DNA of 64,000 bases from Rosellinia necatrix (lineage: Eukaryota > Ascomycota > Sordariomycetes > Xylariales > Xylariaceae). The stretch lies in assembly GCA_021209875.1 (NCBI GenBank), contig JAGYVD010000006.1, positions 2,046,001 through 2,110,000 on the forward strand, written 5' to 3'. Both the position numbers and the translations under genes were made by a program. Below the pieces are notes generated by a model. That model saw nothing but the letters and a program-made list of their open reading frames with translations. It was not told where the DNA came from and did no database searches. The first letter of the stretch is position 1. Each line of letters starts with the position of its first letter. This document shows, piece by piece, positions 13,544-24,615 of the stretch.

Positions 13544-15865
13544 ACCTAAGATATCTATAATGCCGATAACAAACTACCTAGGTACCTCTGAGACACCTAA
13601 TTAAAAGCGGTAGAGGCTCATTACTGATTCGCAGGTATGATTCTGTAAGTAATAGCCAGCACAACACCTTGGGATTATAAATGCTAGTTTTGGGCAACTA
13701 CAGTCTGCAGAGTCAGAGTGCTACTAAACTGTGAAGGACGTCTACAGCCACATATGACTAGCGCGAAACCAAGTCACCATCGATATATTTTGGCTCACTT
13801 GTTAAGTCTGTCTCCATTTCTCTATATGGCTTATGCTGCATTTAGCAAAAATACAAGGTCTGTCTCCAACTCTAGTACAGTAGCATCCCCCGACCTTGTA
13901 AGAGATGCACCTGAGCCGGGTAGTTACGCTATCCTTATTGAAGTGGATAGCGAGGGTGTTTCTCAACACCAACCTTAGCTAAGGTTAGGTACACCTGCTT
14001 GAGCAGCCGTAAGTGGGGGTACGTTAGCTCCGTTCGAGATATTTGGACAGAGGTAAGATGCATTAGATAGGTAGTGTAGTAGGTAGGTACTAAGGCTACT
14101 ATGCAAATTGCCTCCCTCCTTAGGTACCTCATTATATGTTAACCATTACAGCCCATGTCATATGATATACTGTAATTTCTAATGCCAAGCTAGCTGAACC
14201 AAACACACTCAAGCTGGCAGAAAAAGCATTCCGGGTGACTCTTGGATGCAATAACCTACCAACACGGCTACTGAAGCACACTCTCAGTTATGGTACCTAC
14301 AACTGCATTCTGGAGTTAGTTTGGGTCGGGTAACCACCAGGGCACTAAATCAATTCCGGTATATCTGCCGGTATATCTGCCGGAATCTATGCTTGCACTA
14401 CGAGGGGGGAGAGGGTTCATATTCTCATTTTAACATGATATATTATATTTCGCTGTGGGAAACATGCATTCTGGTATGTATCTGGGGTTTGTTTTTCTTT
14501 GGCAACCTTCTTGAATGCAGGCGAAAGAAAATATCAAAGCCTTTTATCCAACCAGAATCCAAATACCTTTCAGGTGCGTCTTATAGGCCGTCCCGACAGG
14601 ATCTAATGTCGGGCTACCTGCTGCATATCAGCATTGTTACCCTATGGTGCGACTTACATACACATAGGACCCCTGTAAACACAACTTCCGTCGATTCCCC
14701 GCAAAAGAAACCTTGGAAGCTTTGACACAGCCACTCGTCGCACCAGTCAACTGCCGAGTCATCAAAGCCTATTGGCGTCATGCAAACAGGACAGACTAAC
14801 GAGAGTTGGATACTTTAGGCGATTAAGGAGGTACCTTACTAGTAGGCAGGTAGTAGGGAGCTCCTCACCTAAATGCATGAAAATTTCGCTGCCTTTGAGG
14901 TACCGCCTATCTAAAACTCCAAATAGGTACGTACATATATATGTAGCTGGTGCATCGGTGAGGTAATCAGCTACCTACCTAGGTACCCAGCTCCCACTGC
15001 CTCTCTAACCAAGTAAGGTGCTTGCTTGTCCTGATGATGCCTACTACCTACCTATGTCCTCCACCCCATGATCCATCTCACGCCGCCCTCTGGAATCTGC
15101 GACCCCTCAAGGTAGGAGTCAACAGATGGCTATCACATCACGGAAATTGAATAGTAATATCTATTACCTACCTGGCATGGTGATGTCTTGTTTATTGTCT
15201 ACCTACCTAGGTACGGTAGGCAAATACCTGTTACCTAGGTACCGATAACGATCTACAGCATCTTTTAGGATACCTCATCATTCACTGTAGGCATCTGTCT
15301 AGCTGGATTACCAATGCGGGTTAGGGGCTTAGGTAAGTAGGTAGTCGACTTTTGCTTACGAGCCCGATCATATACTACCTACCTATAGAATCGGTCTACT
15401 GACATCAGAGGGCATCAGAGATACCTTACCCCTTACCCTACCTACCTACCTACCTGCCTACCTACCTACCAACCTACCTACCTACCTAAGGTACCTATAG
15501 TACACGGTAGCTTACCTTACCTACTTACGTCTTTCTACCCGTACATTGTGGCTCTCGTGCATGGTATTCACATCACGCTCGCGGCCCCGATCGATAAGAC
15601 CCCATCTTCCTGTCTTGGCATTGTTGATCCCGCGGTGGTCCCCTGATCCCCGGCCGTGCCGCATTCTTAACCGCAATATATCCCAGGTATCTTAATACAC
15701 GTCCGGCTCGCGCGGCTTTGCTTTGCTCTCCTCTCGTCTGCCTGGCGCCCGCCCATCTATCTATGCGCGACGCAACCGTTCGGTTGCACTATCTAAAATA
15801 CCATCCATAAGCGTGCATGTTTATAGCTGATCCTCAGGTCCTCGAACTCTTTCCTTGGCGTGCTA

Positions 15866-15922
15866 CTGCACATACACATACACATATGCACACACACACA
15901 TACACACACATACACACACATC
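15866..15922. repeat. (CA)n-type microsatellite
   Basis: Imperfect CACATA/CACACA run upstream of the F-box gene. Confidence 0.85.
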
Positions 15923-16232
15923 ACATTCCTCATTGATCGTCTCGGTCCACCACGTAATCGCCCCCAGGTATCATCCACGGACATTCACCCGGTACCGCGC
16001 GCACCCCCAAAAGCGTCCCTAGCCTCTTCCTGTACAATTACGCGCATCTTGCCTCTCTTCCTTTTCTCCTCTGGCGAGGCGGATCTCGCTATTCTGCCAC
16101 GCACCCTTGCCAGGCCGTGCCGTGGACCACTCGGGGAATACGGATTGCTTCCACCGGGCATGGGAGACTTGATATCTACGACTGTATCTTCCTCCTCTTG
16201 CCCCTACCCTGTCGACCACCTCAGCTTGCACC

Positions 16233-16386
16233 TATACACACACAGGCACGCACGCAGGCACACACACAGGCACACACAAAGGTACACATAAGCACACACA
16301 CATATACACACAAAAGCAAACAAACAAACAAACACACGCACACATACATACATACACATACACACATACACACACATACACACGTC
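16233..16386. repeat. Long imperfect (CA)n / CACACAGG / CATA microsatellite
   Basis: About 150 bp of CA-rich repeat, purine-pyrimidine alternating, ending some 240 bp before the F-box start codon at 16629. It may lie in the promoter or 5' leader of that gene. Confidence 0.85.
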
Positions 16387-16628
16387 ACATGTTCTACCGA
16401 GCTGCTGAGCGAGTTAAAACAGCCATCCGGCGCTGATACACCGCGCACTGGTACCGGTGAGATAGGCAGTAGCCTTTCGACGCGTGACTGGCCATCGCCT
16501 CAGCTCATTCCCCTGCAGGGTCATCCTTCTCGGTAAGACGGCGGGGCTCATTTTTATGCCACCACTGCAACCTGTCAAGGTAGCCTTCTGATCTGGCCTC
16601 GGCAACCCAAGACTAGTGTTCCGCAATC

Positions 16629-18054
16629 ATGGCAGCACCAGCTCGCGAACCTGCTTCGACGCTTTTTACCACTTCCGGCAATGTCACCGCGCCCGAGGGT
16701 GGTCGCGGTGAGTTGGCCGCGGATACGGCCTCGGGAACCGTCATCATAGCAGTTGATGCCCAATCAGCCGCAAGAAGTGCAGTTCGCGCACGCACGACAT
16801 CTGAACTACGGGATCTAGATACTCCAAATGATACTAGTATCCCCAAGCCGGCGGCCTCAGCGGACGCTGTTGACTTGAGAGCCGCCGCATCCGACGAAAC
16901 AAATTCCGCACTAGCCTCACCCTTGGATGGCGGCAGCGTGTCAACGCCGCAATCAAACGGAGGAGACTCGTTACAGGCCGCCGCCGCCGCCGTGGGTGCC
17001 TCGCTGTCAACGTTGCGCCGAGTGTGGGATCCGCCAAACTTAGACCGGCTTCCAAACGAAGTCTTGATGCAAATCCTCGGCTTTTTGGACGTGAGCGACC
17101 TCCTTACTACATCACGGGTAAGTCGTCATAGCGTACTTTTCCATATGCCACTAGAAGTAGGCTGTTGGGGTTCTAGGGATGAGAGATGGGGGTGGAAGTC
17201 TCCCGAGACATCCTCATCCCCCCCTCCTTTCCGAGCTGCTTGCCTACCCACTTGAGTGTTCGTCCCCACGATTCGTGACCCAGCATACATCATTCTAAAC
17301 TAAAACAAAGTCCATCACGCTGTGTCTCTAATAATGTATCACAACCTACCTCAGACCAGTTCGCGCTATAAGCTGGAGGAGGCTTAAGCATACTTGGACA
17401 CTTCACCCCATTTCATACCGAACACCGTACATGTGTTTAGAAATCGTTGGTTTAGTTAGAAGCGTAATGCCCAAGGCAACGGCTGACACGATAACGGCCT
17501 AGATTAACCACCACTTCCGCACGCTCTCGCTGACGCCGATCCTGCACACGTACAGGCTGCAGCACGTGCGCGCCCAGCTGCCGCCGCTGCTGACGTCCCC
17601 CTCGCGGCCGTCGCTGGCGGAGCTGATCGCGCGGCACATCTTCCTGACGCACACGACGCAGATCTCGCGGCGCCTGGCGCGGAACCTCGTGGCCATCCGC
17701 CTCTCCCGGCGCCTGCCGCAACGCCCCTCCGCCGAGACCCTCGTCCAGCGCGGCGTCCTCCCGCCCGAGTGCGTCCCGGCGGGATGCTACCGCGGCAGTA
17801 GCGGGGGCGGCGGCGGAGGTGGCGGTGGAGCGGGGCCCGTCGTTGTCGTCGTCGCCCCGGCCCTCGTCGCGCGCCGCCGCGCCGTCGAGAAGGAGAAGCT
17901 CAAGGACGGCCTCCGCCGCTGGGTCGGGGGCGTCTGGCGCGGTGAGGTCAAGGAGCGCAGTGAGGGCGTCAGAAGGTGGGAGGAGCGCGCCGGCGTCGGA
18001 CGGGTCTGGCGGCTGAGACGCTTCTGGGAACGCGTCGGGCAGGCTGACGCTTAG
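16629..18054 (+). CDS. F-box domain protein (SCF ubiquitin-ligase adaptor)
   Basis: Likely substrate adaptor of an SCF E3 ubiquitin ligase. Two exons: 16629-17117 (163 codons) and 17503-18054, joined in phase 0 by an unusually long intron of 385 nt, giving 346 aa. The first 130 residues are Ala/Ser/Thr-rich and disordered. The F-box begins near residue 140 (LDRLPNEVLMQILGFLDVSDL) and is cut by the intron. It continues as NHHFRTLSLTPILHTYRLQHVR, which is what shows that the second exon belongs to the gene. A conserved-looking helical segment follows (IARHIFLTHTTQISRRLARNL), then a Gly-rich tail with a charged end. GC content rises sharply in exon 2. No substrate-binding repeat such as WD40 or LRR is visible, so the target is unknown. 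Confidence 0.8.
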
Positions 18055-19388
18055 GTTGTCATTCGGGGAGGCGATGGGGGATATTGGGGGTCTGGTGGAC
18101 GGCGCATGATCCGTGTTATTTTTTTTGTCGTTCTTGTTATTCCTTGTTTTCGCTCGCGGTCGCTTTGGGTTGCTGTATTTGTAGTTGCTGGATGGCGGAC
18201 GAGTCAACGAGGCGTTACGCGAAATGTGGATGCAGAAAGGGTGGAATTGATCACGATGATCACGACGATGATGGCGTGTATACGGAAGGTGCCGGGGCTG
18301 TCATGATATTTATTGATTGTATGAGGTTTCGCTTTGGTGTGTTGGGGTTTGAGGGCGTTCACGATCGATGCACGGGACACTGACTGACGATGGTTGATAT
18401 GGATTTCGCCCAATTGTATTTATATGTATAGGAGGTAGCATAACTACAGGCAGGGAGGTAGTCTATGTACAAGTGGTCAGGACTACCTAATCCTTACTAA
18501 CCCACCTACCTAAGTAAGTTCCGTCATTTGCCCTGCTTGTTGTCTACCTCCTATTACCATAGGTAGGCTTTATTAACCTACCATACCCATACCCCAGTTT
18601 GGTCTCTCAACAATTCAACAACAAACAATTAGACCTAGACGCATACATACCCCTGGTTAGAACCTGGAATTGAGATTGAGCCCACATTTAGCTTTGACCC
18701 AACCATGATACTAATACAATGCTACAGCTTCGTGGGAAAGTCATGTATTATCCATCACTTATTTATTCTAGGTTGATGACTATTTCCTAAACGTAGGGTT
18801 CTTTCTCTTCGGCCTGACGTGTCAATCGACCGAGCGGTAGTTATACCTACAGGCTCAATACTAGGTAACTTTGTTGACTCAGTCTATGTGCAGCTAGTAC
18901 AATCACGGTCATTATCTACTACTAGCATATGGTATATGGATGGCACACTTTTGGACTCTGTCCATGACTGTAGCTTTCTCCTTGAAACTTTTGTCTTATT
19001 GTATTACACATATCCCGGGGTAGAAACCCCTGGGATAGAAAGGTATTGCATCCAGAACGCGGCTAGATGATTGCATGCTATTATGTACAGCGCCCTGCTG
19101 GGCTATTCTATGGTTCTTCCCCTTCCTTTTTCTCGGTCATCTTGATGTGCCTGGTTGCTTCCCAAGGCCCGAGATCCAACTCCAAGATGGGTTAGCGAGA
19201 TAAGAAACGCTGTCTAACACCCCCCATGCTCTTTTGCTAAGTGCACGATGCCCGCCTTAACGTAGTCCGTAGTATTACAGGTCAGCTGGAAGGGCAGGAA
19301 CGTTGGCGCCTGCTATCCTGCTGTCGTTTTTCATGATTTGCTGGGGCAGCTTAAATGTGAGTGAGCGGCATGTCTCGATTAAGCCATT
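18055..19388. other. Intergenic between F-box and ZNF830-like genes
   Basis: No supported gene. GT-rich just after the F-box stop, then AT-rich with TAGGTA-type motifs around 18430-18570. It contains the 3' flanks of two convergent genes. Confidence 0.5.
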
Positions 19389-20588
19389 CTATGCCCGAAA
19401 TCGAAAGCCATCCCACTCGTCCTCTTCGTCTTCTTCATCATCATCGTCGACATCAATGTCCTCTGCAGTGTGAGCGTTCTCCTTCCCATTGACGCTCATG
19501 GCGCCCGCCCTGAGCGCCGCCGGAGCTCGAAGATTCATCATATTTTCGTTGCGTAGCTTCTCGCGCCGCGCTTTGAGTCTGCGCACACGATCCTCGAGCT
19601 CTTCCATCTCCTCGAATTCTGCCTCGAGCGCTCGCGTGGCGTCCTCACGCTCATCGGCCATCTCGACCTCGGCCGCGTGTTTGCGGCGCTCGTTCTCTTC
19701 CTCTTGTGACTTGACAGCCAATTGTGCGGCCGTCAAAGCCGGCGCCGATATTGTCACATCCGCATACAGGTGGCTCGCGCCGTTTGACATATGTGCATTC
19801 GCGGGTAGTGGTGGGGCGTCGAGGGCTGACATCTCGGCTTCGAAGGCTGCCCACTCCGCCTCGTCGACAGCACCCGAGGACGAGGCGTGTACTGTGGAGG
19901 CGTTGTTGTTGTTGTTATTGTTGTTGTTGATAAATGTGGCCTGTGCAGAATTTTGTGTTGGTATCGTAAGCGGAGCGTTGGATATAGGTATCGATGCGAT
20001 TGCTTGTTGCTGAGACGATGCTGCCGCCGACGCACCCGAGGCGGAACCTATATCCGAGCCGACGAGCGCTGAGCGACCTACCGACATGGCCTTTGGTGTC
20101 GAGACGGCTGAATTGGAACTTGCGAGAGGAGTCGCGGGCCGCGATGGTATGGCAATCTCGACGCCATGCACCGGCGTCCCCGAGGTTCTACGCACCAAGC
20201 CAGGCGGCGTCTGTGTCTTCTCTTTACTGCCTTCGCTCGAGGTGGACGTGTGACTGACGACTGTATCGGTCCTGCTCCTCTTGGCGCGCATCGCGTCTGG
20301 GTCGCCGTCGGTATCCGACATCAGCTCGTCATCGTTGTCGCCTCTTTTCCGTTTTTGTGTGCTGTCGTCTATTGTGCCTGGTTCAGGGGGGCTTGGTTGC
20401 TGTTGGAGCGCCTGGAGCCTCTGCCGGTGCGCCTGGCCACGGATATGCGTGTCCCACAGAGACTCGGCCTTTACGATATCGTGACATAGCTTGCAGAGCA
20501 GCTTGCCGGCATCCGAGTAAGTGGCGTAGGGGTGTTTGATGCGGTTCTCGGCACGATGGGCGCGCAGTAGGGCACGAGCGTCAGCCAT
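19389..20588 (-). CDS. ZNF830/CCDC16-like zinc-finger coiled-coil protein
   Basis: Intronless, 399 aa. The N-terminus resembles the ZNF830 (CCDC16) family, which is nuclear and linked to pre-mRNA splicing and genome maintenance in animals. A single U1/matrin-type C2H2 finger is visible: Cys32, Cys35, His48, His54 in the segment CKLCHDIVKAESLWDTHIRG. The middle is Ser/Thr/Pro-rich and disordered with an eight-Asn run encoded by an AAC/AAT repeat (about 19898-19930). A long charged coiled coil follows (about residues 285-350), and the tail is acidic, DDDDEEDEEDEWDGFRFRA. The WDGFRFRA ending and the finger agree with the family. It is divergent with MED7 across 663 bp. Confidence 0.85.
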   Translation of the reverse strand: MADARALLRAHRAENRIKHPYATYSDAGKLLCKLCHDIVKAESLWDTHIRGQAHRQRLQALQQQPSPPEPGTIDDSTQKRKRGDNDDELMSDTDGDPDAMRAKRSRTDTVVSHTSTSSEGSKEKTQTPPGLVRRTSGTPVHGVEIAIPSRPATPLASSNSAVSTPKAMSVGRSALVGSDIGSASGASAAASSQQQAIASIPISNAPLTIPTQNSAQATFINNNNNNNNNASTVHASSSGAVDEAEWAAFEAEMSALDAPPLPANAHMSNGASHLYADVTISAPALTAAQLAVKSQEEENERRKHAAEVEMADEREDATRALEAEFEEMEELEDRVRRLKARREKLRNENMMNLRAPAALRAGAMSVNGKENAHTAEDIDVDDDDEEDEEDEWDGFRFRA

Positions 20589-21251
20589 TGCGAATTGCGG
20601 GTTGCGAATGAGGGTTGAATTATAAGGAGCGGCGCCGGGACGATCTAGTTATCCTGTGGCTACCATGTCAGGGCTCGGATTGCAATGCTCGTACGGCGTA
20701 CTGCTCGTGATGAAGCGGTGGGTTAGAGTATGGGTATTAGGTAAAGGTGACGGAGGTTTGATGTCTCCTGTCGGGTTTATTAGATGGGTAAGGTACATGT
20801 CTTGGGTAGATTAAGATAACTTAGTAACTTACCATCAGCCACAATTGGGTCGAGCTGGAGAAATGCCCCGCGCTCTCCGTCTAGCTTGGAGCTTGTCGTG
20901 TCCCCACTTAGGTGCTTGGAAACCCAGACAGGGCTGCTGCCGCAGGGCGGATGGGCAAGTGCGCGCGCAAGGATGCAGAAGCTCCTTCGGGTCCTTGCTC
21001 CCTCTCCCTTGCTCAACTCCGCACTTCCGCGACGCCATTGTCGGACCATTGCATCCAAAACGTCAACGCTGCCGACTTCAATTATGGCCAGAGACGGGTG
21101 ATCTGCACTTTCCACCGCAAACCATCGACCCCAGACTCCGAGCCGGGCGTCCCCATCACACTAACGGGGCTTCTATACACAAAGACAAAGACCCTCAGCA
21201 TACCTGCACCCGTGTCTGCACCCGTGTCTGCACCCGTGTCTGTCTACTATA
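20589..21251. promoter_or_regulatory. Divergent promoter between ZNF830-like gene and MED7
   Basis: A 663-bp gap separates the two start codons. Close to MED7 lies a threefold 12-bp tandem repeat (CTGCACCCGTGT) at about 21204-21242, ending about 10 bp before the ATG. Promoter role is by position. Confidence 0.45.
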
Positions 21252-22047
21252 ATGGAGGAGGAGCAACAACAGGCAGCCTCCACCTGGCCACCGCCGCCTC
21301 CCTTTTGGAAAGACTTCACCCCGGATAACATTGCGCGCGTCGAGGAGCTACGGAAGCAGACGGCTGAGCGATTTGGCGGCATACCAGACACCCCCAGGCT
21401 CCATGTCGACGATCTGCCCCGTGGGCTGCGGAATCTACAGCCGCCACCCGAACCCGAGGATGGAACATGGCGCGTGTTTGGCGACCGATACTTTTTAAAG
21501 GACGAGCTTCCTCAGCTCGATGATCAACAAATCCGTCGGCTATTTCCAAACCCCGAAGAGAGAGATCAGGATGGCAAGCACTTCGACCGCGCCACGATCC
21601 TCAAGCGATTGGCAAAGTCGCTACTCCTAAATTTTCTCGAACTCACAGGCCTGCTTGCTAATAACCCTGAGGTGGTATGTTGCATTGCACATGAGCTCCC
21701 CTGGCCTCGCCAGAGGCTCTACCTCCGCTTCCATATCACCTTCTGACGCAGAACCATAGGCCGAAGAGAAGATCACAGACATTAGGGATCTCTTCATCAA
21801 CTTTCACCACCTCATCAATGAGTACCGGCCACACCAAGCCCGCGAGTCGCTCATCTCCATGATGCAGTCGCAACTAGATCGAACACGAGCCGAAACCAAT
21901 GCCATCCGCGATGCGAAAGACAAGGCCGAGCGTGTACTTGAAGGCCTGGGTAGCTTGAGGATACAGGGCCAGGTACACGACACAACGCTAGATGAGAGCG
22001 ATCCTTACAGCCCCGACGCCGAAGCTTGGGCTATGCTACTGGACTAA
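21252..22047 (+). CDS. MED7: Mediator complex subunit 7
   Basis: Subunit of the middle module of Mediator, which bridges activators to RNA polymerase II in the nucleus. Two exons, 21252-21674 and 21760-22047, give 236 aa. Family hallmarks are present: the N-terminal Pro/aromatic segment [13 protein letters not shown], the [20 protein letters not shown] helix, then across the intron the long helix beginning [28 protein letters not shown]. The latter is the heterodimer-forming coiled coil with Med21. The intron is 85 nt with GTATGT and CATAG ends. The end is acidic ([15 protein letters not shown]). Length is normal for fungal Med7. Confidence 0.95.
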
Positions 22048-24120
22048 ATGCCAGGCTGATGGGGCAAACCCGTTTCAGGGGTTGGGAACAAAACACTGGG
22101 GTGGCATGCTATTTTTTGGGCGTTACTGGTATACATGGTGGCTGGTTGGCAATTGGCCTGGCGTAGGTTGCGGAAGACATGGAATATGATACCCTTAGAC
22201 GCACTTGTCGAGCGAGCAAAAAAAAAAAAAAAAAGAGGTGGCAAATACTAAGCGCGGTGAAACTCAAAGCATGCTATCGCACCAAAAGGCGGCTACTGGC
22301 GAAATTCGTCATGACTCCCTGAAAGGGTCGTCTGCTGGTGTAACCCATAGCTTTTTTTATTCCATCGTTATCCCCTAGATATAGAAATAATTTTGAAGTA
22401 TTCTTTATACCCCAGTGCGTCTCAAAAACCCAACATGTAGGACCCCTTTCTCTACCCTCCCCAAGCTCCTTCTATGTGCCGCTTCGTTTACTTCGTGCTT
22501 CTTCTTCCCCTCTCTACATGACGGTGCAGGGAATCGGGATGCAGCAGCACTCAGTGTCGCCACACTCGATACAACGTGTCTTGCCGCCTGTCGCGTCAGC
22601 CGGTTTGACGATGCTTTCGAACGTTGATGACGCGGCGCTGCCGGGGCCGTTGCGGTTGACGAGGGTCGAGGAACCACAAGCCATTTCTTCTTATTTAAAA
22701 AAATAAAAAAAATAAAAATAAAAATAAATAAATAAAATCGACTCTTTTGATTCGTTTCTTTTCTTTTCCGTCTTCTCCCTCCCTCTTTTTCGTTTTCGTG
22801 CTAGGCTTAACTGTTGCCCTAAGTTTGCAAACTGTAGGTAGGCACTTTGGTAGGTAGATAGGTAGTACTTGGGTAGGTCTTTCAGTGGCTTACGCGTTAG
22901 TGGTGCTGTGCAGGTGTGCTGTTGTCGGACAGAATTTCGGTTATGTTGGACGGAACAGCTTACAAAACGGCGGGATGCAGGCAATCCGGTAAATTTAGGT
23001 AGCGTTTTTAAGGTGCAGCAGACAACATGGACTGATATGTAATGTTGCTTGAAAGAGATGATACGAAAGTGCCTCTCATGAGCCGTCCTTGGAAGGGGCC
23101 AGCCACTGTCGATGAAACGTTGGCACGGCAAGCAATCATGCTGACTCACCATGACGTGTCCCTTGGCTACCAAAAATAAGCGGGTGCTTCTCAGCTTTCC
23201 GTGACACTGCACTGTATCTAATCCTCCGCAAACCTTTGTGACTATCACGTACTACAATGCTACGCATAGCAAACCATGGTATTGTTTCATTTTACTTTTA
23301 CGTTTGTCCACTGAGCGATTTGCTTACCGCTACATACTCCTACAGTCTTGTTTGCTTGTACCATACCAGGTTATGTGAGCCCATGCATGTGCGAGAGATA
23401 GAATCAGGATCCGATGGTAAGCCGAACACTCTTCCGAAGCTGGCAATTACAACGCTACATGCTGTATTGAATTGTTTCTTACCATTCAATTCATACTCAA
23501 TTCATATTCAATTCATATGAATATATATGACTTCACAAAATAGCTTCGTTTCTCAGAATGTTGAGGATGAAGTGAAAGGTTGAGATGAGAACAATGCCAC
23601 CGTGTGGTAACGTTCACAATGTATGAACTAGATTTTCCTGCGCCCCTCGAGTAGTGGATGGAATCGTTCTACTGAGGAATTAATCAGAGCATCTGGGCGC
23701 CTGTCGTATGACGCAATGGTGGCGGCACCGAGATACTATCAGCTTGAAACCGTTGTCAATAACCCGAGTGCAGCCCGATTTACTTGGCCAGATCGTCTCG
23801 GACAGAGACCAGGTATATGAAGTGGCCATCTACTCTGATAGCCCTACTCATGGATACGTCGCTGGAAAATACAGCGATAACCCGACCGAGTTCTCCGTTC
23901 GTTTGTCTGACGCAAAGTAATATAAACACGCCTTCGTACCTCCCTCCATCTGCCTCCCGGTGTCATCTACCTGCACGCCCCTTGCCCCTATTTCTAGGGG
24001 TGCGGCTCTCATATTCAGCTGCAGTGCTGTATTCGTGTGTACAACATGGCACCTTTTAATATCACTGATGTATAGGTTAGATGACGCGTGGCCCCATACG
24101 ACAACAAGACTTACCGCCGA
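22048..24120. other. Intergenic, no supported gene
   Basis: About 2.1 kb of mostly AT-rich DNA with A/T homopolymers (22219-22235, 22690-22737). A 70-codon frame at 23708-23920 has somewhat protein-like composition but no motif or spliced partner, and was not accepted. Confidence 0.45.
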
Positions 24121-24128
24121 TATAAGTA
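24121..24128 (+). promoter_or_regulatory. TATA-like box of small ORF at 24247
   Basis: TATAAGTA lies 126 bp before the ATG at 24247, followed by a pyrimidine-rich leader typical of fungal promoters. Inferred from sequence and spacing only. Confidence 0.4.
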
Positions 24129-24246
24129 GGCGTGCTCGGCTTTTCCCTTGCTCGTCCTTTTATTCCCGTTCGTCCGGGTTGTCAGCCCCCCGGCCTATTT
24201 CGGTCATTATTTACATCATTCATACATCTTAAGCAATAATACGCTC

Positions 24247-24615
24247 ATGTCTGCCCCGAATGAGTTGGATGATTTTCTGCGGTGGATTTCGATAGCCCGA
24301 ACGAGCCTGCTAGAGACTCGGACCAATATGGAAAGGTGGATTGAGGTCCTAGTACATCGGAGGTTGACGGATCCAGAATGTTATATCCTCATCGAAAACT
24401 ACTCCGAGGTCGACAAGGTCTTGGCCGCAGTGTCCATCCACCTGCGGCTCCTGAACGTTGTCGAAGCCGATCCTAACGCCCCTAATGTATCCCTTAAAGT
24501 GCAATCCGTCGTTGCGGCACTATTGTACATAGACCATAAAGTCAAGGCTATGGAGCGGCAGCTGGAGTATCACATGTCCTTATCTCAACTCGCCATAGCA
24601 AATAACATTTCTTGA
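24247..24615 (+). CDS. Small helical protein of unknown function
   Basis: 122 aa from the ATG at 24247; an upstream in-frame frame exists, but the TATA-like box and pyrimidine-rich leader favour this start. Predicted almost entirely alpha-helical, with a heptad-like pattern in segments such as DDFLRWISIARTSLLETRT and KAMERQLEYHMSLSQLAIA. No signal peptide, membrane span or cysteine motif. I do not recognise a family. It lies isolated in a gene-poor region, like the small ORF at 28928-29242; the two share size and helical character, but I cannot see sequence identity. Likely lineage-specific if real. Confidence 0.45.
   Translation: MSAPNELDDFLRWISIARTSLLETRTNMERWIEVLVHRRLTDPECYILIENYSEVDKVLAAVSIHLRLLNVVEADPNAPNVSLKVQSVVAALLYIDHKVKAMERQLEYHMSLSQLAIANNIS

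Larger units (their letters stand above)
7323..15865. other. Gene-poor stretch (about 8.5 kb)
   Basis: No coding frame here has convincing composition, homology-like motifs or splice structure; the many short frames look like chance. The DNA holds homopolymer runs (poly-C near 8443-8454, poly-A near 8810-8835, poly-T near 12832-12845), purine-rich (GAA)n-like DNA at 10555-10615, a CATGC array, a duplicated (CTA)n block and dense TAGGTA-type palindromes from about 13340 to 15500. Non-coding RNA genes cannot be excluded by eye. Confidence 0.5.

Noticed and set aside
23708..23920. 70-codon plus-strand frame with somewhat protein-like sequence
   Set aside because: Too short and without motif, promoter or partner exon to defend.
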